50,360 bases of DNA from positions 1-50,360 of the forward strand of contig JAEXRL010000032.1 of NCBI GenBank assembly GCA_023440825.1, in the 5' to 3' direction. Below the pieces are notes generated by a model, which was not told where the DNA came from, did not search any database, and saw only the letters and a program-made list of their open reading frames with translations. The first letter of the stretch is position 1. Each line of letters starts with the position of its first letter. Shown piece by piece: positions 37,844 through 46,903 of this stretch. A program made the translations under genes and the position numbers. Source of the stretch: Pseudomonadota bacterium (GTDB taxonomy: Bacteria; Pseudomonadota; Gammaproteobacteria; Burkholderiales; Burkholderiaceae_B).

Positions 37844-39028
37844 ATGCTTGCCAATAAACGTTTGGTTTTCGGCCTGACCGGAGGCATAGCCGCCTATAAA
37901 ACTGCCGAGCTACTACGCCGAGCGCAAGACTTAGGGGCACACATTGATGTGGCCATGACCGAAGCAGCATGCCGCTTTGTGACGCCACTGACCTTCCAGG
38001 CCTTATCAGGCCATCCGGTGTACACGGATCTTTGGGACCCCCGAGTCCCCAATAATATGGCGCACATCCAGCTTAGCCGTGATGCGGATGCTATTTTGAT
38101 CGCTCCGGCCAGCACCGACTTTATTGCCAAATTGGCGCATGGACAGGCGGATGATTTACTCAGCACGCTGTGCATTGCCCGAGGCGATTGCCCCTTATTA
38201 ATTGCTCCGGCCATGAATCGCGAAATGTGGCTTAGCCCTGCCTGTCAGCGCAATATCAAACAATTACGTGAAGACGGCATACATATACTAGGGCCAGGCT
38301 CGGGCGACCAAGCCTGCGGCGAAACCGGCGATGGCCGCATGCTTGAACCACACGAGCTGCTTGCTGAGCTCGTCGCGTTTTTCCAGCCCAAACTATTGCA
38401 AGGAAAACGGGTGCTGATCACCGCTGGCCCAACCAGCGAACCCATAGACCCGATACGCATGATTACCAACCGCTCCTCGGGGAAAATGGGCTATGCGATC
38501 GCCCTTGCGGCTGAGCAAGCCGGCGCTCAGGTACACCTGGTATCAGGCCCCACCGCGCTAGCCATCCCCTACGGTGTTCGACATACGCCCGTAGAAACGG
38601 CACGGCAAATGCACGCTGCCGTGATGCAATCCGCCCCGCAAAACGATATTTTTATTGCGGTAGCTGCCGTAGCCGATTGGTATGTCAGCAATGCCAGCAC
38701 GCAAAAAATCAAAAAACAGCCTGACGGACAAACTCCCGCCCTGGAATTTGCGCTTAACCCAGATATCCTAGCCGATGTGGCGGCCCTGGAGAACGGGCCA
38801 TACTGTGTTGGCTTTGCCGCTGAAACAGACCAACTGATTGAGCACGCTCAAGCTAAGCGTCTGCGCAAAAATGTACCTCTACTCTTTGCCAATCTTGCCC
38901 AAGACAGCATGAATGCAGATAACACTGCCTTAGTACTGTTTGATGAGCAGGGGCACGAGCAATGGCCTGCCCAAAGCAAACAGTTGGCGGCACGCCAGCT
39001 TATCGCAGCGATTGCTACTCGTATTTAA
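37844..39028 (+). CDS. coaBC: Phosphopantothenoylcysteine decarboxylase/synthase
   Basis: Two steps of coenzyme A synthesis in one protein. The N-terminal flavin decarboxylase (1-185) has GGIAAYKTAEL, the NNMAHIQLSRDAD His region, PAMNREMW and ACGETGDGRM. The C-terminal synthase (186-394) has ITAGPTSEPIDPIRMITNRS and GFAAET. It follows lspA by two bases. Length 394 is normal. Confidence 0.95.
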   Translation: MLANKRLVFGLTGGIAAYKTAELLRRAQDLGAHIDVAMTEAACRFVTPLTFQALSGHPVYTDLWDPRVPNNMAHIQLSRDADAILIAPASTDFIAKLAHGQADDLLSTLCIARGDCPLLIAPAMNREMWLSPACQRNIKQLREDGIHILGPGSGDQACGETGDGRMLEPHELLAELVAFFQPKLLQGKRVLITAGPTSEPIDPIRMITNRSSGKMGYAIALAAEQAGAQVHLVSGPTALAIPYGVRHTPVETARQMHAAVMQSAPQNDIFIAVAAVADWYVSNASTQKIKKQPDGQTPALEFALNPDILADVAALENGPYCVGFAAETDQLIEHAQAKRLRKNVPLLFANLAQDSMNADNTALVLFDEQGHEQWPAQSKQLAARQLIAAIATRI

Positions 39029-39051
39029 CCTTTTTTTTGACTGCAGCTCGC

Positions 39052-39501
39052 ATGAACAACGTCAATATTAAAATTCTGGATGAACGCATCCGGGATGTAC
39101 TTCCTGCTTACTCTACACCAGGCTCCGCCGGCCTGGATTTGCGCGCCTGTCTGGATGACACCCTTGTGCTGGAACCCGGACAAACTGTACTGATCCCAAC
39201 AGGCTTGGCCATGCATCTGGCCGACCCGGGATACGCCGCTATGATTCTGCCACGTTCAGGCCTGGGGCATAAACACGGCATTGTCTTGGGAAACTTAGTA
39301 GGTTTAATTGATTCGGATTACCAAGGGCCACTAATGGTCTCTGTGTGGAATCGTGGCGACACCGCATTTAGCATTGCCCCCCTAGAACGCATAGCGCAAC
39401 TGATTATCGTGCCTGTGTTGCAAGTGGGCTTTACACTGGTTGAGGACTTTGACACCACCGAGCGCGGCAGTGGTGGTTTTGGCAGTACCGGTAGCGCCTG
39501 A
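39052..39501 (+). CDS. dut: dUTP diphosphatase
   Basis: It splits dUTP to dUMP, keeping uracil out of DNA. I start at 39052 (MNNVNIKILDERIRDVLPAY); the longer frame runs inside coaBC. Five family motifs are visible: TPGSAGLDLRA, PRSGLGHKHG, GNLVGLIDSDYQG, ERIAQLII and ERGSGGFGSTG. Trimer with active sites between subunits. Length 149. coaBC-dut is a common neighbour pair. Confidence 0.95.
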   Translation: MNNVNIKILDERIRDVLPAYSTPGSAGLDLRACLDDTLVLEPGQTVLIPTGLAMHLADPGYAAMILPRSGLGHKHGIVLGNLVGLIDSDYQGPLMVSVWNRGDTAFSIAPLERIAQLIIVPVLQVGFTLVEDFDTTERGSGGFGSTGSA

Positions 39502-39503
39502 TA

Positions 39504-40661
39504 TCAATCCTTGGTGCTGCTCGACTCCCGGGCTTGGCTCACCAAGGTTTTCACCATGCGCCACTCCCCTTTGCGTACCTGATAAATCGTGAAAGGGCTT
39601 TGGCGCAAATTGCCCTGACTATCGTAGGCAATGCTCTGACTCGTGACCCCACTACGTTTTAATGATGCCAAATAAGGCAGATACACATCAGGTTGCGCAC
39701 TATTTGCCTGCTTCATCGCCGTAATCATATTCCAGGCTCCATCGTAAGCATAGGCCGCATAGAGCATAGGAAACTGCTCAAAACGTTGCTGATACTCTTG
39801 GATAAAACGTCGTCCTGCTGCCAATCCGTCCAAGGGTACCCCTGAAAGCGAGGCATACGCCCCTTCACCGTCCTCTTGGCTCAAGTCTAGAAACAGCTCA
39901 GTTTTACCCATATCCCCAGTAATAAAGCTCCATTTTTTGCCTATCTCTGCGATGGTACGCTTGATGGTAACGGCCTGCCTATCCGTTCCTGCAAAAAACA
40001 CCGCATCCGCTTGCTGTATGGCCGCTAACTGCTCAGATAGGTCTGTCGCACTACTACTTAACATGGCATCGGTGACAATATGAGCGTGCGCACGCTGGGT
40101 AGCCTGCACGACCTGCTCACTTAAGCCCTGACCATAGGCCGTGTTATCGTGCAGCACCACCACGCGACTGGCAGCCAGATCTTTCACCATGAATTGCGCC
40201 AGCGCTTCCCCTTGCTGAGCATCATTGCCCATCATGCGAAAGCTAGTATCAAAGCCTAATCGGGTATAGGCCAATGCACTGGCCATGGCAATTTGCGGCA
40301 GGCCATGCTCGTGATAAATAGGTGCCGCGGCAATACTGGTGCCAGAATTGAAATGCCCCAGCACCCCGTTAAGCTTGGCGCTCACGAACTGCTGCGCCAC
40401 CGTTTTGGCAAGCTTAGGGTCAGCCTGGTCATCACGCACCACCAGCTCGAACTTAACCGGTTTACCGTCGAACTGAATTTGGGCTGCATTGGCTTGCTCC
40501 AGAGCTAATATCAAGCCATGCTGCATATCGCTGCCGTAATGCGCCTGCGGACCGCTTAAGGGCGCAGCAAAGCCCAAACGCACCACCTCAGGATCAGACT
40601 GAGCCTGAGCAAACACAGCAAAGCCAAAACACAAGGCACCCAGCCCCACTCTTAACCGCAT
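39504..40661 (-). CDS. Branched-chain amino-acid-type ABC transporter binding protein
   Basis: A periplasmic-binding protein of the LivJ/LivK (type I) class. A signal peptide (MRLRVGLGALCFGFAVFAQA) precedes RLGFAAPLSGPQAHYGSDMQ, the usual start of the family. Later conserved parts are GHFNSGTSIAAAPIYHEHGL and AYAYDGAWNMITAMKQA. The two stops of dut and this gene nearly meet (2 bases apart). No transporter permease or ATPase lies beside it, so it is an orphan binding protein here. The substrate cannot be told. Confidence 0.85.
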   Translation of the reverse strand: MRLRVGLGALCFGFAVFAQAQSDPEVVRLGFAAPLSGPQAHYGSDMQHGLILALEQANAAQIQFDGKPVKFELVVRDDQADPKLAKTVAQQFVSAKLNGVLGHFNSGTSIAAAPIYHEHGLPQIAMASALAYTRLGFDTSFRMMGNDAQQGEALAQFMVKDLAASRVVVLHDNTAYGQGLSEQVVQATQRAHAHIVTDAMLSSSATDLSEQLAAIQQADAVFFAGTDRQAVTIKRTIAEIGKKWSFITGDMGKTELFLDLSQEDGEGAYASLSGVPLDGLAAGRRFIQEYQQRFEQFPMLYAAYAYDGAWNMITAMKQANSAQPDVYLPYLASLKRSGVTSQSIAYDSQGNLRQSPFTIYQVRKGEWRMVKTLVSQARESSSTKD

Positions 40662-40692
40662 TCATCCCTCTATTCATCAATCACGCATGCAC

Positions 40693-40713
40693 CGGGCCCA
40701 TTAATAGGGCCCG
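40693..40713. terminator. Hairpin between binding-protein gene and putA
   Basis: CGGGCCC (40693-40699) pairs with GGGCCCG (40707-40713) around ATTAATA. It lies downstream of the putA stop. No clear T-run follows on the putA strand, so it may be a weak terminator or an mRNA-end stem. Confidence 0.4.
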
Positions 40714-40737
40714 TCTGCATACTCACACACGCATCTT

Positions 40738-43700
40738 TTAGCCTATCATCATCAGGCTGGCATTACCACCCACAGCAGCCGTGTTCACACTGGTCGACAC
40801 CTCGCGCACCAAGCGCTCAGTCTGGTAAACACTACCTGCCTGCAAAGCCGAGCTGCTCAAGCCCTGTACCCCAATAATAGGCCCATCGCGCTGAGCTAGT
40901 TGCTGATTCAAGCTTAACAGCTCATCGCTATCGCCCTCAAACAACACCGCATCAAAATCAAGTGTCTGCAAATCAGCCTGATCCAGCACTACATGCCCCC
41001 CGTTTGCTTGAGCCAGTTGGGCATATTCCGCTTGGCTATCCCGCACATACAGCAGGGCCTGATTGCCGCTGCGCTGCACAGCCATTAATTGCTGCTCCAG
41101 ACCCTTGACTGTTGCTGGTACGCACAGCACTACACCTCTGGGATACACACGATACGTATTGTTTTCACCTGTAGGCCCAGGCAAGCTAACACCGCGCTGG
41201 TAAGCTTCTATATTTAGCTCGGGCAAATGGCTAAGCAGGCGCCTGACATATAAAGGGCCACCCGCTTTGGGGCCTGTTCCCGATAGCCCCTCTCCGCCAA
41301 AGGGCTGCACACCCACCACAGCCCCCACAATGTTGCGGTTCACATAAACATTACCGGCGTGAATATGGTGTGTCAGCCTGTCTATAGTCTCATCAATACG
41401 AGTATGCACACCAAAGGTTAAACCGTAGCCCAGAGCATTAATACGGTTAATCAGCGCATCCTCGTCCTTGCGCTCATACCGAACCACGTGCAAGACCGGA
41501 CCAAATATTTCACGCTCTAAATCATCAATCTGATCGATCTCAATCAGCGTGGGGGCCACAAATGTACCGGACACGGGTGGCAAAGAGAGCTGCTCTATGG
41601 CATGCCCTTTCGCTCTCATTGCGGCAATATGTTCGAGTATGCCCTGTCTGGCCTGCGCATCAATCACAGGTCCTACATCGGTACTCAGCAAGTCAGGGCG
41701 ACCTATGCGCAGCTCGTGCATGGCCCCCTTCAGCATATCCAGTACCCTATCTGCACAATCGGCCTGCAAGCACAGCAAACGTAAGGCAGAACAGCGCTGA
41801 CCCGCCGAATCAAAAGCCGAATTCAGCACATCCAACACTACTTGCTCTGCCAAGGCGGACGAATCAACCACCATCGCGTTCAGGCCACCGGTTTCCGCCA
41901 CCAATGGCACCACCGATCCATCCGGATTCAAACGCTGGGCTAACTGCCCGGCAATCACGTGCGCCACCTCGGTTGAACCGGTAAACATGACAGCATTGAC
42001 CTGAGCACTCTGGACCAGGGGCGCCCCCACTTGCACGCCATCCCCAGGCAATAACTGCAAGGCACCATGCGGAATTCCTGCCTGATGCAATAGACTAACT
42101 GCCAAACTCGCGATCAAGGGGGTTTGCTCGGCTGGTTTAGCCAAGACCACATTACCGGCCGCTAAGGCTGCACTAATTTGCCCCAAGAAGATCGCCAGAG
42201 GAAAGTTCCAAGGGCTAATACACAGCACACAGCCCAAGGGCTTGGCCTCTGTGGTCTGTAAGTCATCACGCACCTGCGTCGCATAATAGCGCAGAAAATC
42301 GACCGCCTCGCGCACCTCTGCCACCGCATTCGCATACGACTTACCTGCTTCGCGCACAAGCACCCCCATGAGTTCTTGCATCGCATCTTCCAGCATCTGC
42401 GCAGCACGCAATAAACTGTCGGCACGCTCTCGGGCAGGCGTAGACTCCCAAATCGGTGCGAAGTGTTGCGCCGCACTCAAGGCATTATCAAGATCAACAG
42501 GACGCGCACTCATCACATAGCCCACGACGTCTTGATGGCATGCCGGATTGATGACGGCATGAGCATGCTGCTGGTCCCAAGCTGGGCTGTCCTGAGCTAC
42601 CAGGGGCAAGGCACGCAAAGGCTGTTTAGCACCGTACAATAAGGCCGCTGCCAAGGAGCCCAGCCTATGCTCGTTGCTTAAATCCAGGCCGGCAGAGTTA
42701 AGGCGCTCTTCGGCGGCCCAGTATAGCTGGCGTGGCAAGGGGATTTTGTCATGTGGCTTACCAACAGGCTGAACCTGCTGGGCTTGCTCTACCGGGTCAC
42801 GCACCAAGCTATCGACTGCAATGCTCTTGTCGCCTATCTGATTCACAAACGAGGTATTGGCCCCATTTTCTAGTAAACGTCGTACCAAATACGCCAATAA
42901 GGTTTCATGAGGGCCCACCGGAGCATAAATACGGCAAGGACGGTTTAACTTACCCTCTTTGCTAGCACCCACGACTTGCTCGTACAAGGGCTCGCCCATG
43001 CCATGCAAACACTGAAACTCATACTGACCGGGATAATAATTTTGCCCTGCCATGACGTAAATCGCTGCCAAGGTTTGCGCGTTATGTGTTGCAAACTGGG
43101 GAAACAAGGCTTCAGGCGCTTGCAGCATCTTGCGCGCACACGCCAGATAAGCCACATCCGTGTGCATTTTGCGTGTGTAAACCGGATAGTCTTCCAGGCC
43201 ATCCACCTGAGCACGTTTGATCTCACTGTCCCAGTAAGCGCCTTTCACCAAGCGTATCATCAAGCGATGAGAGCTGCGTTTAGCCAGATCTATCAGGTAA
43301 TCAATGACAAAAGGCGCTCGTTTCTGGTAGGCCTGTACCACGAAACCAATGCCGTTCCAACCTGCCAGTTCGGGCTCAAAGCATAAACGCTCCAGCAAGT
43401 CCAAAGATAGCTCCAGCCTGTCGGCCTCTTCGGCGTCAATATTCAGTCCTATATCGTAATGCCGGGCCAGCACAGATAAGCGCAGCAACTGAGGATACAA
43501 CTCGTCCATAACACGCTCACGCTGAGCGCGACTATAGCGTGGATGCAAGGCCGACAACTTAATAGAAATGCCGCCACCCTCGTAAATGCCTTTGCCTTGA
43601 TTACTTTTCCCTATAGCGTGTACTGCCTGCTCATAGGCCTGATAGTAACGCTGCGCATCGGCCGATGTGGTCGCTGCCTCACCCAACATATCGTAAGAAT

Positions 43701-44520
43701 AACGGAAGCCTTTTTCTTCCATTTTTCGGCTATTGGACAAGGCGGCGGAAATCGTTTCACCGGTCACAAACTGCTCGCCCATTAGGCGCATAGCGGTATC
43801 AACGCCACGACGGATCAGCGGCTCCCCACCTTTGCTGATCAAACGCGTTAAGGCGGAGGACAGCGATTTTTCACTGTTAGAGCTGACTAACTTACCCGTT
43901 AGCATCAACCCCCAACTGGCCGCATTCACAAAAACCGAAGTGGACTCACCCACATGAGAGCGCCAGTCACCATGAGCAATCTTGTCACGTATCAAGGCAT
44001 CGCGTGTCGGTCGATCTGGAATACGCAATAAGGCTTCTGCCAAGCACATCAGGGCGACACCCTCTTGGCTGGATAGGGAAAATTCCTGAATCAGGCTTTC
44101 CACGCCGCCCCCGCCACGCCGCGCGCGCAAGCCCAACACCAGTTTTTTTGCTAGCTCTTGCGCCTGCTCGGACTGGGAGTACTGCGCTAACTGCAATAAC
44201 ACCGGCAAACATTCCGTTTCGGGACGACGGTACGCCGCAGTAATAGCAGATCGCAACACCGATTGCGGCTGGATATCCTGAGCAAAAGCATGAAAAGGCC
44301 ATTGCACATCATCCTCTATCGGAGTGTCTACGCTAGGGTCCATCTCCTGCAGGTGCAAGAGCTCACTGGGCATATGCCCGCGCTCCAGTGCATCCAGATA
44401 GGCATGCAAAGCTTGTTTATGCAGCCAATGAGGTGTGCATCCCAAACGCTCCGCCGCCGCTCGTAAGCGTTCACGGAATACGAGATCGACCTTGATTCCC
44501 AAAGTAATACTACTTGCCAT
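40738..44520 (-). CDS. putA: Trifunctional proline utilisation protein PutA
   Basis: It oxidises proline to glutamate in two steps and represses its own gene. The N-terminal ribbon-helix-helix (about 3-45: SITLGIKVDLVFRERLRAAA) is the DNA-binding part. A proline dehydrogenase domain (about 190-520; EGGGISIKLSALHPRYSRAQ, IRLVKGAYWDSEIKRAQ) and a P5C dehydrogenase domain (about 600-1100; VVPLVAETGGLNAMVVD, DSAGQRCSALRLLCL with catalytic Cys) follow. Length 1260 is in the range of trifunctional PutA. The operator-like GTTAACC sites lie upstream. Confidence 0.95.
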   Translation of the reverse strand: MASSITLGIKVDLVFRERLRAAAERLGCTPHWLHKQALHAYLDALERGHMPSELLHLQEMDPSVDTPIEDDVQWPFHAFAQDIQPQSVLRSAITAAYRRPETECLPVLLQLAQYSQSEQAQELAKKLVLGLRARRGGGGVESLIQEFSLSSQEGVALMCLAEALLRIPDRPTRDALIRDKIAHGDWRSHVGESTSVFVNAASWGLMLTGKLVSSNSEKSLSSALTRLISKGGEPLIRRGVDTAMRLMGEQFVTGETISAALSNSRKMEEKGFRYSYDMLGEAATTSADAQRYYQAYEQAVHAIGKSNQGKGIYEGGGISIKLSALHPRYSRAQRERVMDELYPQLLRLSVLARHYDIGLNIDAEEADRLELSLDLLERLCFEPELAGWNGIGFVVQAYQKRAPFVIDYLIDLAKRSSHRLMIRLVKGAYWDSEIKRAQVDGLEDYPVYTRKMHTDVAYLACARKMLQAPEALFPQFATHNAQTLAAIYVMAGQNYYPGQYEFQCLHGMGEPLYEQVVGASKEGKLNRPCRIYAPVGPHETLLAYLVRRLLENGANTSFVNQIGDKSIAVDSLVRDPVEQAQQVQPVGKPHDKIPLPRQLYWAAEERLNSAGLDLSNEHRLGSLAAALLYGAKQPLRALPLVAQDSPAWDQQHAHAVINPACHQDVVGYVMSARPVDLDNALSAAQHFAPIWESTPARERADSLLRAAQMLEDAMQELMGVLVREAGKSYANAVAEVREAVDFLRYYATQVRDDLQTTEAKPLGCVLCISPWNFPLAIFLGQISAALAAGNVVLAKPAEQTPLIASLAVSLLHQAGIPHGALQLLPGDGVQVGAPLVQSAQVNAVMFTGSTEVAHVIAGQLAQRLNPDGSVVPLVAETGGLNAMVVDSSALAEQVVLDVLNSAFDSAGQRCSALRLLCLQADCADRVLDMLKGAMHELRIGRPDLLSTDVGPVIDAQARQGILEHIAAMRAKGHAIEQLSLPPVSGTFVAPTLIEIDQIDDLEREIFGPVLHVVRYERKDEDALINRINALGYGLTFGVHTRIDETIDRLTHHIHAGNVYVNRNIVGAVVGVQPFGGEGLSGTGPKAGGPLYVRRLLSHLPELNIEAYQRGVSLPGPTGENNTYRVYPRGVVLCVPATVKGLEQQLMAVQRSGNQALLYVRDSQAEYAQLAQANGGHVVLDQADLQTLDFDAVLFEGDSDELLSLNQQLAQRDGPIIGVQGLSSSALQAGSVYQTERLVREVSTSVNTAAVGGNASLMMIG

Positions 44521-44584
44521 ACGTCCCCCAATAAATACGGTCGCACTATCCAGCGCATCAAATAATACGCTGATGATAACAAGC

Positions 44585-44624
44585 AGTTAACCTTAAAACA
44601 AGAAATGGTTAACCTTGGTTAACC
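44585..44624. promoter_or_regulatory. Triple GGTTAACC palindrome upstream of putA
   Basis: AGTTAACC (44585-44592), GGTTAACC (44607-44614) and GGTTAACC (44617-44624). The last two are perfect palindromes one helical turn (10 bp) apart; the first is 22 bp from the second. PutA is a ribbon-helix-helix repressor of its own gene, and clustered short palindromes suit such proteins. Binding is inferred. The last site touches the stop of the pqiC-like gene. Confidence 0.45.
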
Positions 44625-45239
44625 CTAGCAGTCAAGAAAGATATCGGACTTGAGCGCGTAAGGTTGAGCATTCATCTGTGCCGCTAAAATATCCAGCAAA
44701 TTAGCCACTAGAGTCTGATGCGCTTGCACCAATTGCGTCAGATCGCCCGGCGCGGGCATTTTCTGTACCAAACGACACTGAAACGACTGTGCCGTGAAAC
44801 CTACAGCCTGCAATGACCAGTTCACCTCTTGGGCCACATACTGCCCCAAGGCGGACTCAAAACCCAATACACCTAAACTCAATGCCCAGTACTTCTGCCC
44901 TGCGCTGGGCACACCCAGATCCGGCTTAGCGATACGTAATGGCAAGCCCGCGGACACGGCCAATTGCCACTCATCGCCTAAAGGCGAGGCCCACTGATAG
45001 TCGTTAAGCAACTGTAACTGAGCCCCTCCTTCATTGAGCAGCACCATCTGACGGCGGTCTAACTGCACAGGCAGATCAAGGTGTTTGAGCACAAAGCCCT
45101 GATAATCAAGCCCGGCAGATTTTGTCGTCGAAAGCTGCACCGGAGGCTTGAGCGTGAAGTATTGAGGACCAGAGCCGGCACAGGCCGCACACAAACCCAG
45201 TACCAGCACACCTGCAGAAAGCTTTAACTGTGTATACAT
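44625..45239 (-). CDS. pqiC: PqiC-like ABC-type transport auxiliary lipoprotein
   Basis: Lipoprotein signal MYTQLKLSAGVLVLGLCAAC with lipobox C20, then YFTLKPPVQLSTTKSAGLDY, the beginning of the PqiC/YmbA fold. It should be anchored in the outer membrane and complete a lipid-transport assembly with PqiB. It starts 3 bases after the pqiB stop, so it is in the same operon. The symbol rests on neighbourhood and fold. Confidence 0.75.
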   Translation of the reverse strand: MYTQLKLSAGVLVLGLCAACAGSGPQYFTLKPPVQLSTTKSAGLDYQGFVLKHLDLPVQLDRRQMVLLNEGGAQLQLLNDYQWASPLGDEWQLAVSAGLPLRIAKPDLGVPSAGQKYWALSLGVLGFESALGQYVAQEVNWSLQAVGFTAQSFQCRLVQKMPAPGDLTQLVQAHQTLVANLLDILAAQMNAQPYALKSDIFLDC

Positions 45240-45242
45240 ACT

Positions 45243-46886
45243 TTAATGCTCCGGCAAAACATCGGCCTTACGACCACGTATCAAACTGCTGGGCTGCGCC
45301 TGCAAGCTATCGGCCAAATCACGCATTGCTCGCATGGCACGATTAAGCTCACGCATATTTCGCTCTAGATTCACATTCAAGCTTGAGTCAGAGGCCAGTA
45401 AACCTGCCATCTCATCCACCGCCTTTTGTATCGACGACAAGGTGTTATTTAGTTGCGGCACACTAGAACTATCCAGCCTGCCCACCACCTTATTCACTTG
45501 CACCAAGCTTTGCTCAAGCTGTTTGCCAATCTCGGGGAAAGGTATAGCGGACACTTTATTAATAATGTTACTAACCTGCTCTTGCAAACGGTCAAAATCA
45601 CCTGAAATCGTCGGTACACGTATGGGAACACCGCCCATCTCAAAATCAGCCTCAGGCGCGTTGGGGAAGAACTCCAATGCCACATACTGCTTACCCGTTA
45701 GTAAATTGGCGGGTCGCATTTGCGCACGCAAGCCATGTCGAATCATAGGCTCAAACAAGGCGGACAGTGGATCATCCCCTTTACGCGCCGCCACAGCAAC
45801 CTGCTGATACACACTACCCAAACGCTGAGGATAAATACGCGCCTTGACCAAGGCATAAAAGCTCTTTTTGTCGCTATCGTACTCCAGGTTCACATCACTT
45901 ACCTTGCCTAGCTCCAGCCCCCTGAACTCCACACCCGAACCGGGCTCTAGGCCACGCGTAGATTGATAAAAGTGAAACTGCAATGACACTGCCATACCGT
46001 CAGGCTCGGCCAAAGCCTCGTCACGGCTAGCAAATAGCTCAAAATACGTATTGACGGGAACAGGATGATTCGACCCCATGTGCGAGCGCTCAAACGCCAC
46101 CCCGCCCGCCAAGGCAGCCACCAAAGAATGAGTGCGCACGGTAAAGCCACTCGCTCCCAACGACATGTTCACGCCACTAACGTTCCAAAAGCGCGTACTG
46201 TCGGTAATGTACTGATCATAGGGGGCATCGACAAACACTTGCACATGCACGCCCTCGCCCTCGGTATTGAACTCGTAGCCAATAACCTGCCCCACCTGTA
46301 TACCCTGATAATACACAGGAGAGCCGCGCTCTAAAGAGCCCAGGCCTGGCGTGGTCAAAATATAGCGCGATCCTGGACGCCCACTAATAATCTCCGGCGG
46401 CGCCTCCAGACCACGAAACTCGTACACACTATCGCCTTTATCCAGTTGCTGCGGAGCATCCACAGCTATATAGGCGCCCGACAATAAGGTACCCAGGCCT
46501 GATACACCGCTTAAGCCCAAACGTGGGCGCACTACCCAAAAACGCGCCTGCTCTTGAGTAATGTAATCCGCCCCCTCCAGCTCAAGCCTGGCCTTGACCA
46601 AAACACCCTTACGATCTGGAGCGACCGTAATCGAGGAAATATGACCCACCTCGACTTCACGGTAACGTAACTTGGTTTGCCCCACTACCAAGCCTTCGGC
46701 TGAATCAAAATAAATCTCTATGCTTGGCCCAGTCAGCATCCAACTGCGCAACACCAGCGATGCCCCCACAAAGGCGGCGACAATGGGTAACAACCAAATC
46801 CAGGAAAAACCGGTGCGCTTGGGCGCAATCAGCACAGGCTCTGCAGGCTGCGCTGAAGTCGTTTCCGAGGAGGACATATCGCTCAT
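45243..46886 (-). CDS. pqiB: PqiB-like MCE protein
   Basis: A single membrane helix (FSWIWLLPIVAAFVGASLVL, about 28-47) is followed by three MCE/MlaD domains beginning near 53 (SIEIYFDSAEGLVVGQTKLR), 173 (YILTTPGLGSLERGSPVYYQ) and 297 (LQFHFYQSTRGLEPGSGVEF), then a C-terminal helical stretch. PqiB makes a tube through the periplasm for lipid movement between membranes. Length 547 fits E. coli PqiB (546). Confidence 0.9.
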   Translation of the reverse strand: MSDMSSSETTSAQPAEPVLIAPKRTGFSWIWLLPIVAAFVGASLVLRSWMLTGPSIEIYFDSAEGLVVGQTKLRYREVEVGHISSITVAPDRKGVLVKARLELEGADYITQEQARFWVVRPRLGLSGVSGLGTLLSGAYIAVDAPQQLDKGDSVYEFRGLEAPPEIISGRPGSRYILTTPGLGSLERGSPVYYQGIQVGQVIGYEFNTEGEGVHVQVFVDAPYDQYITDSTRFWNVSGVNMSLGASGFTVRTHSLVAALAGGVAFERSHMGSNHPVPVNTYFELFASRDEALAEPDGMAVSLQFHFYQSTRGLEPGSGVEFRGLELGKVSDVNLEYDSDKKSFYALVKARIYPQRLGSVYQQVAVAARKGDDPLSALFEPMIRHGLRAQMRPANLLTGKQYVALEFFPNAPEADFEMGGVPIRVPTISGDFDRLQEQVSNIINKVSAIPFPEIGKQLEQSLVQVNKVVGRLDSSSVPQLNNTLSSIQKAVDEMAGLLASDSSLNVNLERNMRELNRAMRAMRDLADSLQAQPSSLIRGRKADVLPEH

Positions 46887-46903
46887 AAAACAGTAACTCT
46901 CTT

